Shown here in pieces: positions 15,038 through 23,340 of a stretch of DNA of 61,210 nucleotides. Each line of letters starts with the position of its first letter. The stretch's first letter is position 1. The notes under the pieces are model-generated. The model was given only the letters and a program-made list of their open reading frames with translations. It was not told where the DNA came from and made no database searches. Source of the DNA: Clostridiales bacterium UBA7273 (GTDB lineage Bacteria > Bacillota > Clostridia > Oscillospirales > Oscillospiraceae); contig DKRV01000034.1 in NCBI GenBank assembly GCA_002472405.1, positions 38,764 to 99,973 on the forward strand, read 5' to 3'. The translations under genes were made by a program, and so were the position numbers.

Positions 15038-17275
15038 GTGGATATCATATGGAAAATAGTTAACTTTATCATACTGTTCGGCGCTCTGTATTTCATCTGC
15101 CGCAAGATGAATCTTTTCGACAAGATGTTCGGCAGCCGCAGACGCGGCATAGGCGAGGAGATCGAAAACTCCGAAAAGGCAAAGGCGCAGGCCAAAGCCC
15201 TCGGAGAGGATATCGAAAAAGCCAGAGCCGAAAACGAAGAGCGCAAGCAGCAGCTTCTCAATGACGCCGAGGCTCAGGCTAAGGCCGACGGAGCGGCGAT
15301 AGCGGCTGCCGGCGAGCAGGAGGCAAAAAGCCTTATCGAGAATGCCGAAAAGAGCGAAGGCCAGCTTATGGCTCAGATGCGTGACAGAGTGTCATCCGAC
15401 GCTGTGCGCCGTGTGGCTGAGATAACCGCAGAGGTACTTCGCAACGGCAGTTTTGAGGACTCCAAGCAGGCGCTGAATGATAAGTTTATCGAACAAATTA
15501 AAGAATTGGTATCGGCAATGCCGAGTGACATTTTGAACATGAACGAACTTAAAAAACTTGACATTTCAATAAAGAGCGCGCAGCCGCTGAGCGACGAGGA
15601 AATGAAGAAGCTCACGCAGATAATATGCGAGACCTTTATCTCATGCCACAATGAGGTCGATTCCGATGTTATAGGCGGCGTGCGTATGCAGGTGGGCGAT
15701 ACAGTTTATGACGGAACGCTTGCCCACACGCTCGACAGGCTCAGCCAGGATGTTGAAGACAACACCCGCCAGAGCGACAGTCAGATGAGATCTATCGCCG
15801 ACGGAATCAAGCAGCAGCTTGAGAAGGTCAACGGCGATATAGACGTATTCCAGACCGGCGAGGTTCTCACCCTCGGCGACGGTATCTGCCGCGTATCCGG
15901 CCTTGCCGACGTTATGGCAGGCGAGATGCTCGAGTTCCCCGGCGGACTCAAGGGCATGGTGCAGGATTTGGACAAGAACAATGTCGGCGTTGTTCTGCTC
16001 GGACCGTTCGGCCATCTTCAGGAGGGCGACAGTGTCCGCCGTACAGGCAGGATCGTCGAGGTCCCCGTCGGCGATGCGCTTATAGGCCGCGTTGTTGACG
16101 CAATGGGCAGCCCCATCGACGGCAAAGGCCCCATCAAGACCGACTCTTTCCGCCCGGTCGAAAGCCCGGCTCCGAGCGTGCTTTCAAGAGAGCCCGTTTC
16201 CGTGCCTCTGCAGACCGGCCTGAAGGCTATAGATGCGCTTGTTCCTATCGGCCGCGGCCAGCGTGAGCTTATCATCGGCGACCGCCAGACAGGTAAGACC
16301 GCGATCGCGCTTGATGCTATCATCAACCAGAAGGGCAAGGATGTCATCTGCATCTACGTTGCCATCGGCCAGAAGGAATCCACCGTATCGAGCGTTGTCG
16401 AAAAGCTGCGCAGCCACGGCGCGATGGATTACACGATCGTCGTTGCCGCAACGGCATCTGAGCCGGCTCCCATGCTTTATATCGCGCCTTACGCAGGCGC
16501 TGCAATGGGCGAATACTTCATGTACAACGGCAAGGACGTTCTCATAATATACGATGACCTGAGCAAGCAGGCCACCGCTTATCGTGAAATTTCTCTGCTG
16601 CTTCAGAGACCGCCCGGACGCGAAGCATACCCCGGCGATGTTTTCTACCTGCACTCCAGACTGCTTGAAAGAGCAGCTCGACTCAACGCAGAATCCGGCG
16701 GCGGCAGCATGACTGCTCTGCCGATCATCGAAACGCAGGCAGGCGATATCTCCGCTTATATCCCGACAAACGTCATTTCCATCACCGACGGTCAGATCTT
16801 CCTTGAGAGTGATCTGTTCCACTCCGGCGTTCGCCCGGCAATAAACGTCGGTCTTTCGGTATCCCGTGTCGGCGGTGCCGCTCAGCTCGGCGCAATGAAG
16901 CAGGTCGCAGGCCGTCTGCGTGTTGACCTTGCTCAGTATCGAGAGCTTGCATCGTTTGCACAGTTCGGATCGGATCTGGATAAGTCCACTCGCGATACGC
17001 TGCATCGCGGCGCTCGCATGACCGAGATCCTCAAGCAGGGACAGTATGTGCCTATGAGCGCAGCCGATCAGGTAATTGCGATCTTCGCAGTTTCCGAGGG
17101 CTATGCCGACGACCTCGAGCTTTCGGATGTTGCACGTTTCGAGTCTGAGCTTATTGATTATGTAAACCGCAGTTACCCTGAATTTCAGGGCGAAGTGCTC
17201 AGCGGCAAGAAGCTGAGTGCAGATCAGCAGGCTAAGCTTAAAGAATGTATCGTAAATTTCAAGAAAACTTTCTGA
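15038..17275 (+). CDS. atpA: Fused ATP synthase b'-like / delta (C-terminal domain) / alpha subunit
   Basis: Single frame of 745 residues starting with GTG behind GGAGGG. Residues 4-22 are a membrane span, and 23-165 a charged b-type helix. Residues about 175-235 match the delta/OSCP C-terminal domain (SAQPLSDEE, then VIGGVRMQVGDTVYDGTL and LDRL). After a linker of about 15 residues, Met250 starts a complete alpha subunit of about 496 residues, with P-loop GDRQTGKT (414-421) and the GREAYPGDVFYLHSRLLERAA signature region. No stop codon and no Shine-Dalgarno separate delta from alpha, and no atpH occurs elsewhere in the operon. A b-delta fusion is known in mycobacteria; fusion onward into alpha is unusual, because a complex holds three alpha but normally one delta. 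Confidence 0.93.
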   Translation: MDIIWKIVNFIILFGALYFICRKMNLFDKMFGSRRRGIGEEIENSEKAKAQAKALGEDIEKARAENEERKQQLLNDAEAQAKADGAAIAAAGEQEAKSLIENAEKSEGQLMAQMRDRVSSDAVRRVAEITAEVLRNGSFEDSKQALNDKFIEQIKELVSAMPSDILNMNELKKLDISIKSAQPLSDEEMKKLTQIICETFISCHNEVDSDVIGGVRMQVGDTVYDGTLAHTLDRLSQDVEDNTRQSDSQMRSIADGIKQQLEKVNGDIDVFQTGEVLTLGDGICRVSGLADVMAGEMLEFPGGLKGMVQDLDKNNVGVVLLGPFGHLQEGDSVRRTGRIVEVPVGDALIGRVVDAMGSPIDGKGPIKTDSFRPVESPAPSVLSREPVSVPLQTGLKAIDALVPIGRGQRELIIGDRQTGKTAIALDAIINQKGKDVICIYVAIGQKESTVSSVVEKLRSHGAMDYTIVVAATASEPAPMLYIAPYAGAAMGEYFMYNGKDVLIIYDDLSKQATAYREISLLLQRPPGREAYPGDVFYLHSRLLERAARLNAESGGGSMTALPIIETQAGDISAYIPTNVISITDGQIFLESDLFHSGVRPAINVGLSVSRVGGAAQLGAMKQVAGRLRVDLAQYRELASFAQFGSDLDKSTRDTLHRGARMTEILKQGQYVPMSAADQVIAIFAVSEGYADDLELSDVARFESELIDYVNRSYPEFQGEVLSGKKLSADQQAKLKECIVNFKKTF

Positions 17276-17299
17276 GAAGCAGAGAAGGGAGGGGCATAA

Positions 17300-18166
17300 A
17301 TGGCTAATATGCGCGCCATACGCACGCGAATCAAAAGCGTGAAGAATACTGAGCAGATAACCAAGGCCATGAAAATGGTTGCGGTCTCAAAGCTGCGCAG
17401 AACTCAGAGCAGCATGCAGGCCATGCGCCCCTTCTCCGAAAAGAGTCAGGAAGTCATGGACACATTGCTGTCGGCCTCGTCGGGGCTTGATAACCGCTTC
17501 ATAAAGCCTCATAAAGAGGTCAAAAAGGTCTGCTATGTCCTGTTTTTGGGCAACCGCGGCCTTTGCGGAGCGTATAACAGCTCGATACTGCACTATGCAA
17601 ATTCGGTCATCAAGCAGGGCGGCAAGGACTACGGTCTTGTTGTCTGCGGCCGCTGGGGCAAGGATGTTCTTGCAAACAGCAGGCTCAACGTAATAAAGAC
17701 CTTTGCAGAGCTGAGCGATACGCCGAATATTGATGAGGCGCTTGAGGTAGCCGATTACCTCAAGGGGCTGTTCACAAGCGGCGAATATGACGAGGTCCAC
17801 CTTATCTATCAGCACTATGTAACGGCTCTGCGTCAGGACGCTACCTGCGTGCAGTATCTTCCTGCCGCGCCGGAGAAGAGCGAAAATCAGGGTCACGGCC
17901 GAATATTCATCTTCGAGCCGGACACGAACAGCGTTCTTGAAAGCGTAATGCAGCTTTATCTTAACAACAAGATAATGAGCGTTCTGCTCGACTCCAAGTG
18001 CGGTGAGCACTCGGCGCGCATGACCGCAATGACCGCCGCTGCCGACAGCACCAAGAGCCTCATTTCCGAGCTTGATCTCAAGCTCAACCGCGCGCGCCAG
18101 GCCGCGATCACGACCGAGATATCCGAGATCGTCGGCGGTGCATCCGCGCTTAAAAAGAAAAAGTAA
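17300..18166 (+). CDS. atpG: ATP synthase F1 subunit gamma
   Basis: Central-shaft subunit of 288 residues. The N-terminal helix carries RTRIKSVKNTEQITKAMKMVA, the family signature, and the C-terminal helix (about 220-285) contains the RMTAMTAAADS segment that rotates inside alpha3beta3. GGGAGGGG precedes the ATG. It lies 24 nt after the fused alpha gene and 31 nt before beta. Confidence 0.97.
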   Translation: MANMRAIRTRIKSVKNTEQITKAMKMVAVSKLRRTQSSMQAMRPFSEKSQEVMDTLLSASSGLDNRFIKPHKEVKKVCYVLFLGNRGLCGAYNSSILHYANSVIKQGGKDYGLVVCGRWGKDVLANSRLNVIKTFAELSDTPNIDEALEVADYLKGLFTSGEYDEVHLIYQHYVTALRQDATCVQYLPAAPEKSENQGHGRIFIFEPDTNSVLESVMQLYLNNKIMSVLLDSKCGEHSARMTAMTAAADSTKSLISELDLKLNRARQAAITTEISEIVGGASALKKKK

Positions 18167-18203
18167 TCATCCCTTTAAAACCCCTTAAACAGGAGGTATG
18201 TCA

Positions 18204-19592
18204 ATGGAAAACGGAATAATCAGAAGGGTCATAGGCCCTGTTGTTGACGTCCAGTTTCCCTCCGGTAAACTGCCGGATATTTATAATGCGATCGAGGTAA
18301 AGCTCGAGGACAAGAAGATCGTCATGGAGGCTGTGCAGCACATCGGCGATAACAGCGTAAGATGCATCTCGCTGTTTTCCACCGACGGACTGTCTCGCGG
18401 CTGCCCGGCGGTCGATACGGGAGCACCCATTAAAATGCCGGTCGGTGAAGCGACGCTCGGCCGCATGTTCAATGTCGTCGGCGAGCCTATCGACGGCAAG
18501 GGCGCAGTAAACGCCGAAGAGTATATGCCAATTCACAGGCAGGCGCCTGCGTTTACGGATATTGCTCCGTCTACCGAAATACTCGAAACCGGCATCAAGG
18601 TCGTTGACCTGCTTGCACCTTACTCCAAGGGCGGCAAGATCGGCCTCTTCGGCGGTGCAGGCGTCGGTAAGACCGTGCTTATCATGGAGCTTATCCGCAA
18701 CGTAGCTTACGAGCACGGCGGCTACTCCGTGTTTGCAGGCGTCGGCGAGCGCAGCCGTGAGGGCAATGACCTCTGGCATGAAATGACCGAGTCCGGCGTT
18801 ATCAACAAAACGGCGCTCGTATTCGGCCAGATGAATGAGCCGCCCGGAGCGCGTCTGCGTGTTCCTCTGTCGGGCCTTACCATTGCGGAAAACTTCCGTG
18901 ATGAGTCCGGCCAGGACGTGCTGCTGTTCATCGACAACATATTCAGATTCACTCAGGCAGGCTCCGAGGTTTCGGCACTGCTCGGACGTATGCCCTCCGC
19001 CGTCGGCTATCAGCCGACTCTGGCAACCGAAATGGGCTCGCTGCAGGAGCGTATAACCTCCACACGCAACGGCTCGGTAACCTCGGTTCAGGCGATCTAC
19101 GTTCCTGCCGACGACCTTACCGACCCTGCTCCGGCAACGGCGTTTGCTCACCTTGACGCAACCACCGTTCTGTCGCGAAGCATCTCCGAGCTTGGTATTT
19201 ACCCGGCTGTCGATCCGCTCGAATCCACATCGCGTATCCTTGATCCGAACATCCTCGGCAAGGAGCATTACGAAACTGCGCGCGCGGTTCAGGCTGTGCT
19301 CCAGAAGTACAAGGAGCTGCAGGATATCATTGCAGTTCTCGGTATGGATGAGCTGAGCGTTGAGGATAAGGCCACCGTCAGCCGCGCAAGAAGGATCCAG
19401 CGCTTCCTTTCGCAGCCGTTCCACGTTGCCGAAAACTTCACCGGCGTAAAGGGCGCATATGTCAAGATGGAGGACACCATCCGCGGCTTTCAGGCTATCT
19501 TGGGCGGCGAGTGCGACGATCTGCCCGAGCAGGCGTTCCTCATGTGCGGAACTATCGACGAAGTGCTCGCAAAGCGCGATCAGTTCAGGTAA
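18204..19592 (+). CDS. atpD: ATP synthase F1 subunit beta
   Basis: Catalytic subunit of about 462 residues, with P-loop GGAGVGKT, catalytic GERSREGND and the FRFTQAGSEVSALLGRMPSAVGYQPTL region. The ATG at 18204 is preferred over the in-frame ATG at 18198, since AGGAGGT (18191-18197) touches the earlier codon but is 6-7 nt from the later one. The sequence is conventional throughout, which makes the unusual alpha gene beside it stand out. Confidence 0.98.
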   Translation: MENGIIRRVIGPVVDVQFPSGKLPDIYNAIEVKLEDKKIVMEAVQHIGDNSVRCISLFSTDGLSRGCPAVDTGAPIKMPVGEATLGRMFNVVGEPIDGKGAVNAEEYMPIHRQAPAFTDIAPSTEILETGIKVVDLLAPYSKGGKIGLFGGAGVGKTVLIMELIRNVAYEHGGYSVFAGVGERSREGNDLWHEMTESGVINKTALVFGQMNEPPGARLRVPLSGLTIAENFRDESGQDVLLFIDNIFRFTQAGSEVSALLGRMPSAVGYQPTLATEMGSLQERITSTRNGSVTSVQAIYVPADDLTDPAPATAFAHLDATTVLSRSISELGIYPAVDPLESTSRILDPNILGKEHYETARAVQAVLQKYKELQDIIAVLGMDELSVEDKATVSRARRIQRFLSQPFHVAENFTGVKGAYVKMEDTIRGFQAILGGECDDLPEQAFLMCGTIDEVLAKRDQFR

Positions 19593-19598
19593 AGCGCC

Positions 19599-20009
19599 AT
19601 GGCAGATAAGATCCATTTTCAGATCGCAACGGCAGACGGTGTGGTCTGCGATTCGATGGCAAGCTATGCGCTCATACCGCTTTCCGACGGCGACGTCGGC
19701 GTGCTTTCCGACCATGCTCCAATGATCGGGGCGCTCAAGGAGGGCGTTGTCAGATATGTCTGCGAGGGTGAGGATCATTTTGCCGCAATAAGCGGCGGTG
19801 TTCTCAGCGTCGTGGATAATGAGGTCATCCTGCTTGCGCGCACGGCTGAGAGAGCAGAGAGCATTGACCTTGCCCGTGCTCAGGCTTCCGAACGCAGAGC
19901 ACGTCAGCGCATTGAAGCACATGCCGCGAACACTGATATGAAGCGAGCCGAGCTTTCGCTCCAGCGCGCCATAGCCCGTGAAAAAGCATATACTATGCTT
20001 CATAAATAA
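19599..20009 (+). CDS. atpC: ATP synthase F1 subunit epsilon
   Basis: Subunit of 136 residues with the N-terminal beta-sandwich (SYALIPLSDGDVGVLSDHAPMIGAL) and a C-terminal helical hairpin with RAQASERRARQRIEA, the regulatory element that can inhibit rotation. It follows the beta stop by 6 nt with only a weak ribosome site, so it is probably coupled to atpD translation. Last gene of the operon. Confidence 0.95.
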   Translation: MADKIHFQIATADGVVCDSMASYALIPLSDGDVGVLSDHAPMIGALKEGVVRYVCEGEDHFAAISGGVLSVVDNEVILLARTAERAESIDLARAQASERRARQRIEAHAANTDMKRAELSLQRAIAREKAYTMLHK

Positions 20010-20012
20010 TTT

Positions 20013-20039
20013 AAAGCCACGGCGCACAGCCGTGGCTTT
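20013..20039 (+). terminator. Intrinsic terminator of the ATP synthase operon
   Basis: An 11-bp stem (20013-20023 with 20029-20039) with a 5-nt loop; the right arm ends in TTTT. Confidence 0.85.
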
Positions 20040-20048
20040 TGCATATCA

Positions 20049-20073
20049 AAAAGTACGCTCCGAGGGAGCGTGC
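20049..20073 (-). terminator. Probable terminator of the ABC transporter gene
   Basis: A hairpin around CGCTCC/GGAGCG (20055-20070), followed on the minus strand by five T residues. It lies 8 nt past the ABC transporter stop and back to back with the ATP synthase terminator. Confidence 0.7.
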
Positions 20074-20080
20074 TTTAGTT

Positions 20081-23032
20081 TTATTCGGTTCGCAGAGCGA
20101 CGACGGGATCCTTGTTTGCCGCAACGCGCGAGGGAATAAGTCCGGCAACGACCGTCAGCAGCATGCTGATGGCAATAAGCGCTATGGCCGCAAGCGGCGG
20201 AAGCACGGCGTTTATCGAGTAAATGCCGGTAAGGTGGTGGACAACGGCGTTTATCGGGATGCACAGCAGTATCGTTGCCAGAATGCCGATAAGTCCGGCG
20301 CCGAAGCCGACTATAACGGTCTCGGCGTTAAACACGCTCGAGATATCCTTCTTAGAAGCGCCGATAGCGCGCAGAATGCCGATCTCCTTCGTACGCTCGA
20401 GAACGCTGATATAGGTGATAATACCTATCATTATGCTCGAAACAACGAGGCTTATTGCGACAAATGCGATGAGAACATAGGATATGACATCGATTATCGT
20501 AGTGACGGAGCTCATAATAAGCGCAACATAGTCTGTGTAGTTTATCTGATCCTCGGGATCGACTGTGGAGTTATAATCCTCTATAACCTCCGCGATGGCA
20601 TCCTTTGCGGCGAATGTTGCAACATAGATGTTGACACCGGAGGGCGAGTCGAGATCAACATAGCCCAGCGTGCGCAGATTCTTCTCATAGCTTGAATCGG
20701 AGAAGGTCTCCGGCATCAGCTCGTCGTAAATAAGCCTGTAGCCTGCGTCGGTGAGATAGCAGTTGTCAAACGCCTCGGCGAGGGAAGCTGTGGAAAGCTG
20801 ACTCATCTGCTTTTTCACCTCGTCGGCATAGGCCGTTTTTATCTGCTTGGTCATCATTTCGCGCATGTAGCTAAACAGCGTGTCGTCATCCATTGCCGAA
20901 AGCATGTCGGCGTATTCTGGATAGCTTTCAACGACCTGCTTTTCGATATCCTCGCGCGATACGCCGTCAAGCTTTTCGTCTATCATTGAGCTTACATACG
21001 AGTCCGGAGCAAGCGACATATATGCTACATAAAGCTCGGCTTTCTTCGCCTGATCTATGCCGGCGCAGTAATCCTCAACGGCCTTTTTGATATCGTCAGA
21101 GGATAGCGCCTTGTCGTTTTCTTTAAACGGCAGCCCGGTGAACACGTCGTGCTGAGCATCGTCAAGCTGCTGCTTGACAAGCTCCTTCTGCGCCGTCTGC
21201 TCGACAACGTATTTTGTCAGCGCGTTTGTATAGCCTATCGCACCGTTCATCATGCCGGTGACGGCATCCGCGCTCTGGCGAACTACGCCTACTATTTTAA
21301 GCTCAATCCCGTTGGCGTACAGTGTTTTAAGGCCAAGCTCATCGCTGCTGATATCCTTATATTTGCCCGTTTCGGGGTCCTTCTGCCAGCAGTCGGCAGG
21401 GAGGATGAGGCTGAATGTCTTTTTGCAGACGTCGGCATAGCTCCAGCTTTCGAGCTTTGTTGTGTCAACTTCCTCGCCGCTCATGTAGCCCGTCATGGCC
21501 GACAGCATGTCGTTTGAGGACTTAAGACCCAGCGCGTACAGCACCATGTCCGATACCTCGTTGTTTTCGTCAACGATCAGAACGACCTCGTCATAGTTTT
21601 TCGGCCAGCTGCCGTACAGCACGTCGTACTGGTTTTGCAGCATGGGGCTTATCAGCCCGTCGTCACCGGGCAGCATCTCCTGCCAAACGACAAACTGACT
21701 TTGTGTGCTGCTCATGCCGGAGGAGGAGAACATGTTGTTCATTGACTGGTTCACCGATTGCTCTGCCTCGTCGCCGATCACGCCGGCGCGCATTTTGCTC
21801 ATAAGGCTCATGACGTCGGATTTGACGATCTTGCCGTCGGCGTCCTTGGTGTAAAGGTTCATCGGCAGATTGTAGGTATACTGGATGTTCGTCGCGTTTT
21901 GACTGAGCTTTGAATCCTTGCTCATCTGCTCGTCGAGAAACACCTTGAGATCGGTAACATTGTTTTCCTGGATCTCGGCACTTGTCATGGCGTTCATCAT
22001 TTCATACATGATGGTGTTGCCGTAAACCGCGTCCTTGTCGTGCTTGTTCTCGGCGTTTTCGGAGTTTATGCCCATGAGCGTGGTCATGAGCGACGACATG
22101 TCAACCGACTCTGCCTGTATCGAGATCGGGTAGGATGACAAGGTGTCCTCCTGAACACGGTCGATATAGTTGTTGACGCCGGTCGAGATCGACAGTATCA
22201 GCGCGATGCCGATTATGCCGATGCTGCCGGCAAAGGCGGTGAGTATCGTGCGGCCCTTTTTGGTCATGAGGTTATTCAGCGACAGCGAGAGTGCGGTGAT
22301 ATAGCTCATCGCGGTTTTGCGCTGCACAGGCTCCGCAGCCTCGTCATCCTGCGCAGAATACGGCATCGTATCGCCGGTTATAAGGCCGTCCTTGAGCCTG
22401 ATTATGCGCGAGGCGTAGCTGTCTGCAAGCTCGGGATTGTGCGTGACCATGATGATGAGCTTATCCTTAGATATCTCCTTGAGTATCTCCATGATCTGCA
22501 CGCTTGTTTCCGAATCGAGTGCACCAGTCGGCTCATCGGCAAGCAGAATATCGGGATCATTCACCAGCGCACGGGCAATCGCAACGCGCTGCATCTGGCC
22601 GCCGGACATCTGGTTCGGCTTCTTGCCGAGCTGATCGCCAAGTCCTACCTGTTCAAGCGCCTTGACGGCACGCTCGCGCCGCTCTGATTTGCTCACGCCC
22701 GAGAGGGTGAGGGCAAGCTCGACGTTTGCAAGCACTGTCTGATGCGGAATGAGGTTGTAGGACTGAAAAACAAAGCCTATCGAGTGGTTGCGGTAAGTGT
22801 CCCAGTCGCGGTCGGTGTATTCCTTGGTCGAGCGGCCGTTGATCACAAGGTCGCCGTCTGTGTACTGATCCAGACCGCCGATGATGTTCAGCAGCGTTGT
22901 TTTGCCGCAGCCAGAGTGACCGAGCACGGCAACAAACTCGGATTTTCTGAACTCAAGGTCAATGCCCTTGAGCGCATGCACCGTCTCGTCGCCGACTGCG
23001 TAGTCCTTGGTTATGCCTTTTAATTTGAGCAT
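20081..23032 (-). CDS. MacB-type ABC transporter, fused ATPase and FtsX-like permease
   Basis: Protein of 983 residues. Residues 1-225 form an ABC ATPase with Walker A GHSGCGKTT (38-46), signature SGGQMQRVAIARAL and Walker B LLADEPTGALD. A membrane span near 250-275 is followed by a large extracytoplasmic region (about 290-830, acidic, Ser/Asp-rich). Three C-terminal spans form the FtsX/MacB permease domain. This mechanotransmission-type architecture exports or extracts peptides, lipoproteins or antimicrobials rather than small solutes; the substrate is unknown. No adjacent periplasmic partner or two-component system is present. GGAGAA precedes the ATG, and it is monocistronic. Confidence 0.93.
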   Translation of the reverse strand: MLKLKGITKDYAVGDETVHALKGIDLEFRKSEFVAVLGHSGCGKTTLLNIIGGLDQYTDGDLVINGRSTKEYTDRDWDTYRNHSIGFVFQSYNLIPHQTVLANVELALTLSGVSKSERRERAVKALEQVGLGDQLGKKPNQMSGGQMQRVAIARALVNDPDILLADEPTGALDSETSVQIMEILKEISKDKLIIMVTHNPELADSYASRIIRLKDGLITGDTMPYSAQDDEAAEPVQRKTAMSYITALSLSLNNLMTKKGRTILTAFAGSIGIIGIALILSISTGVNNYIDRVQEDTLSSYPISIQAESVDMSSLMTTLMGINSENAENKHDKDAVYGNTIMYEMMNAMTSAEIQENNVTDLKVFLDEQMSKDSKLSQNATNIQYTYNLPMNLYTKDADGKIVKSDVMSLMSKMRAGVIGDEAEQSVNQSMNNMFSSSGMSSTQSQFVVWQEMLPGDDGLISPMLQNQYDVLYGSWPKNYDEVVLIVDENNEVSDMVLYALGLKSSNDMLSAMTGYMSGEEVDTTKLESWSYADVCKKTFSLILPADCWQKDPETGKYKDISSDELGLKTLYANGIELKIVGVVRQSADAVTGMMNGAIGYTNALTKYVVEQTAQKELVKQQLDDAQHDVFTGLPFKENDKALSSDDIKKAVEDYCAGIDQAKKAELYVAYMSLAPDSYVSSMIDEKLDGVSREDIEKQVVESYPEYADMLSAMDDDTLFSYMREMMTKQIKTAYADEVKKQMSQLSTASLAEAFDNCYLTDAGYRLIYDELMPETFSDSSYEKNLRTLGYVDLDSPSGVNIYVATFAAKDAIAEVIEDYNSTVDPEDQINYTDYVALIMSSVTTIIDVISYVLIAFVAISLVVSSIMIGIITYISVLERTKEIGILRAIGASKKDISSVFNAETVIVGFGAGLIGILATILLCIPINAVVHHLTGIYSINAVLPPLAAIALIAISMLLTVVAGLIPSRVAANKDPVVALRTE

Positions 23033-23141
23033 TCAGCACTTCTCCTATTTTAAATGTATAATGGTATGATTATCGGCTTTTTTGAAATCAAAGTCAAGTG
23101 CTGTAACAAAAAGATCAGAAACTGGATGCATTTTTGCGGTG

Positions 23142-23170
23142 TTGACATTTATGACACCATGGGTTAAAAT
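23142..23170 (+). promoter_or_regulatory. Promoter of tRNA-Arg
   Basis: Near-consensus TTGACA (23142-23147), 17-nt spacer, TAAAAT (23165-23170). The start would be about 23177, 5 nt before the mature tRNA. Confidence 0.8.
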
Positions 23171-23181
23171 AACCCTGTTAT

Positions 23182-23258
23182 GCCTCCGTAGCTCACCAGG
23201 ATAGAGCGTGCGCCTCCTAAGCGCAAGGTAGTGAGTTCGAGTCTCGCCGGGGGTGCCA
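23182..23258 (+). tRNA. tRNA-Arg (anticodon CCT)
   Basis: Full cloverleaf of 77 nt with encoded CCA. The acceptor stem pairs 23182-23188 with 23248-23254 (two G-U pairs), the discriminator is G23255, and CCA is 23256-23258. The anticodon stem TGCGC/GCGCA encloses the loop CTCCTAA, anticodon CCT, reading AGG. D-arm GCTC/GAGC and T-arm GTGAG/CTCGC with TTCGAGT are intact. It has its own promoter and terminator. Confidence 0.95.
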
Positions 23259-23263
23259 TGTCG

Positions 23264-23296
23264 GAGCAAGCACGGTGTTGCTTGCTCTGATTTTTT
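23264..23296 (+). terminator. Intrinsic terminator after tRNA-Arg
   Basis: A 9-bp stem (23264-23272 with 23279-23287), 6-nt loop, and TTTTTT at 23291-23296. Confidence 0.88.
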
Positions 23297-23340
23297 AGTA
23301 TATTATAGTGTAGCATCAACCGAATATAAGGAGGGGCAGA

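Noticed and set aside
15640..15800. Frameshift or missed stop as explanation for the b'-delta-alpha fusion
   Set aside because: The delta motif, linker and alpha N-terminus are all in one frame with sensible residues, and there is no leftover Shine-Dalgarno, so a sequencing error at the boundary is not needed.
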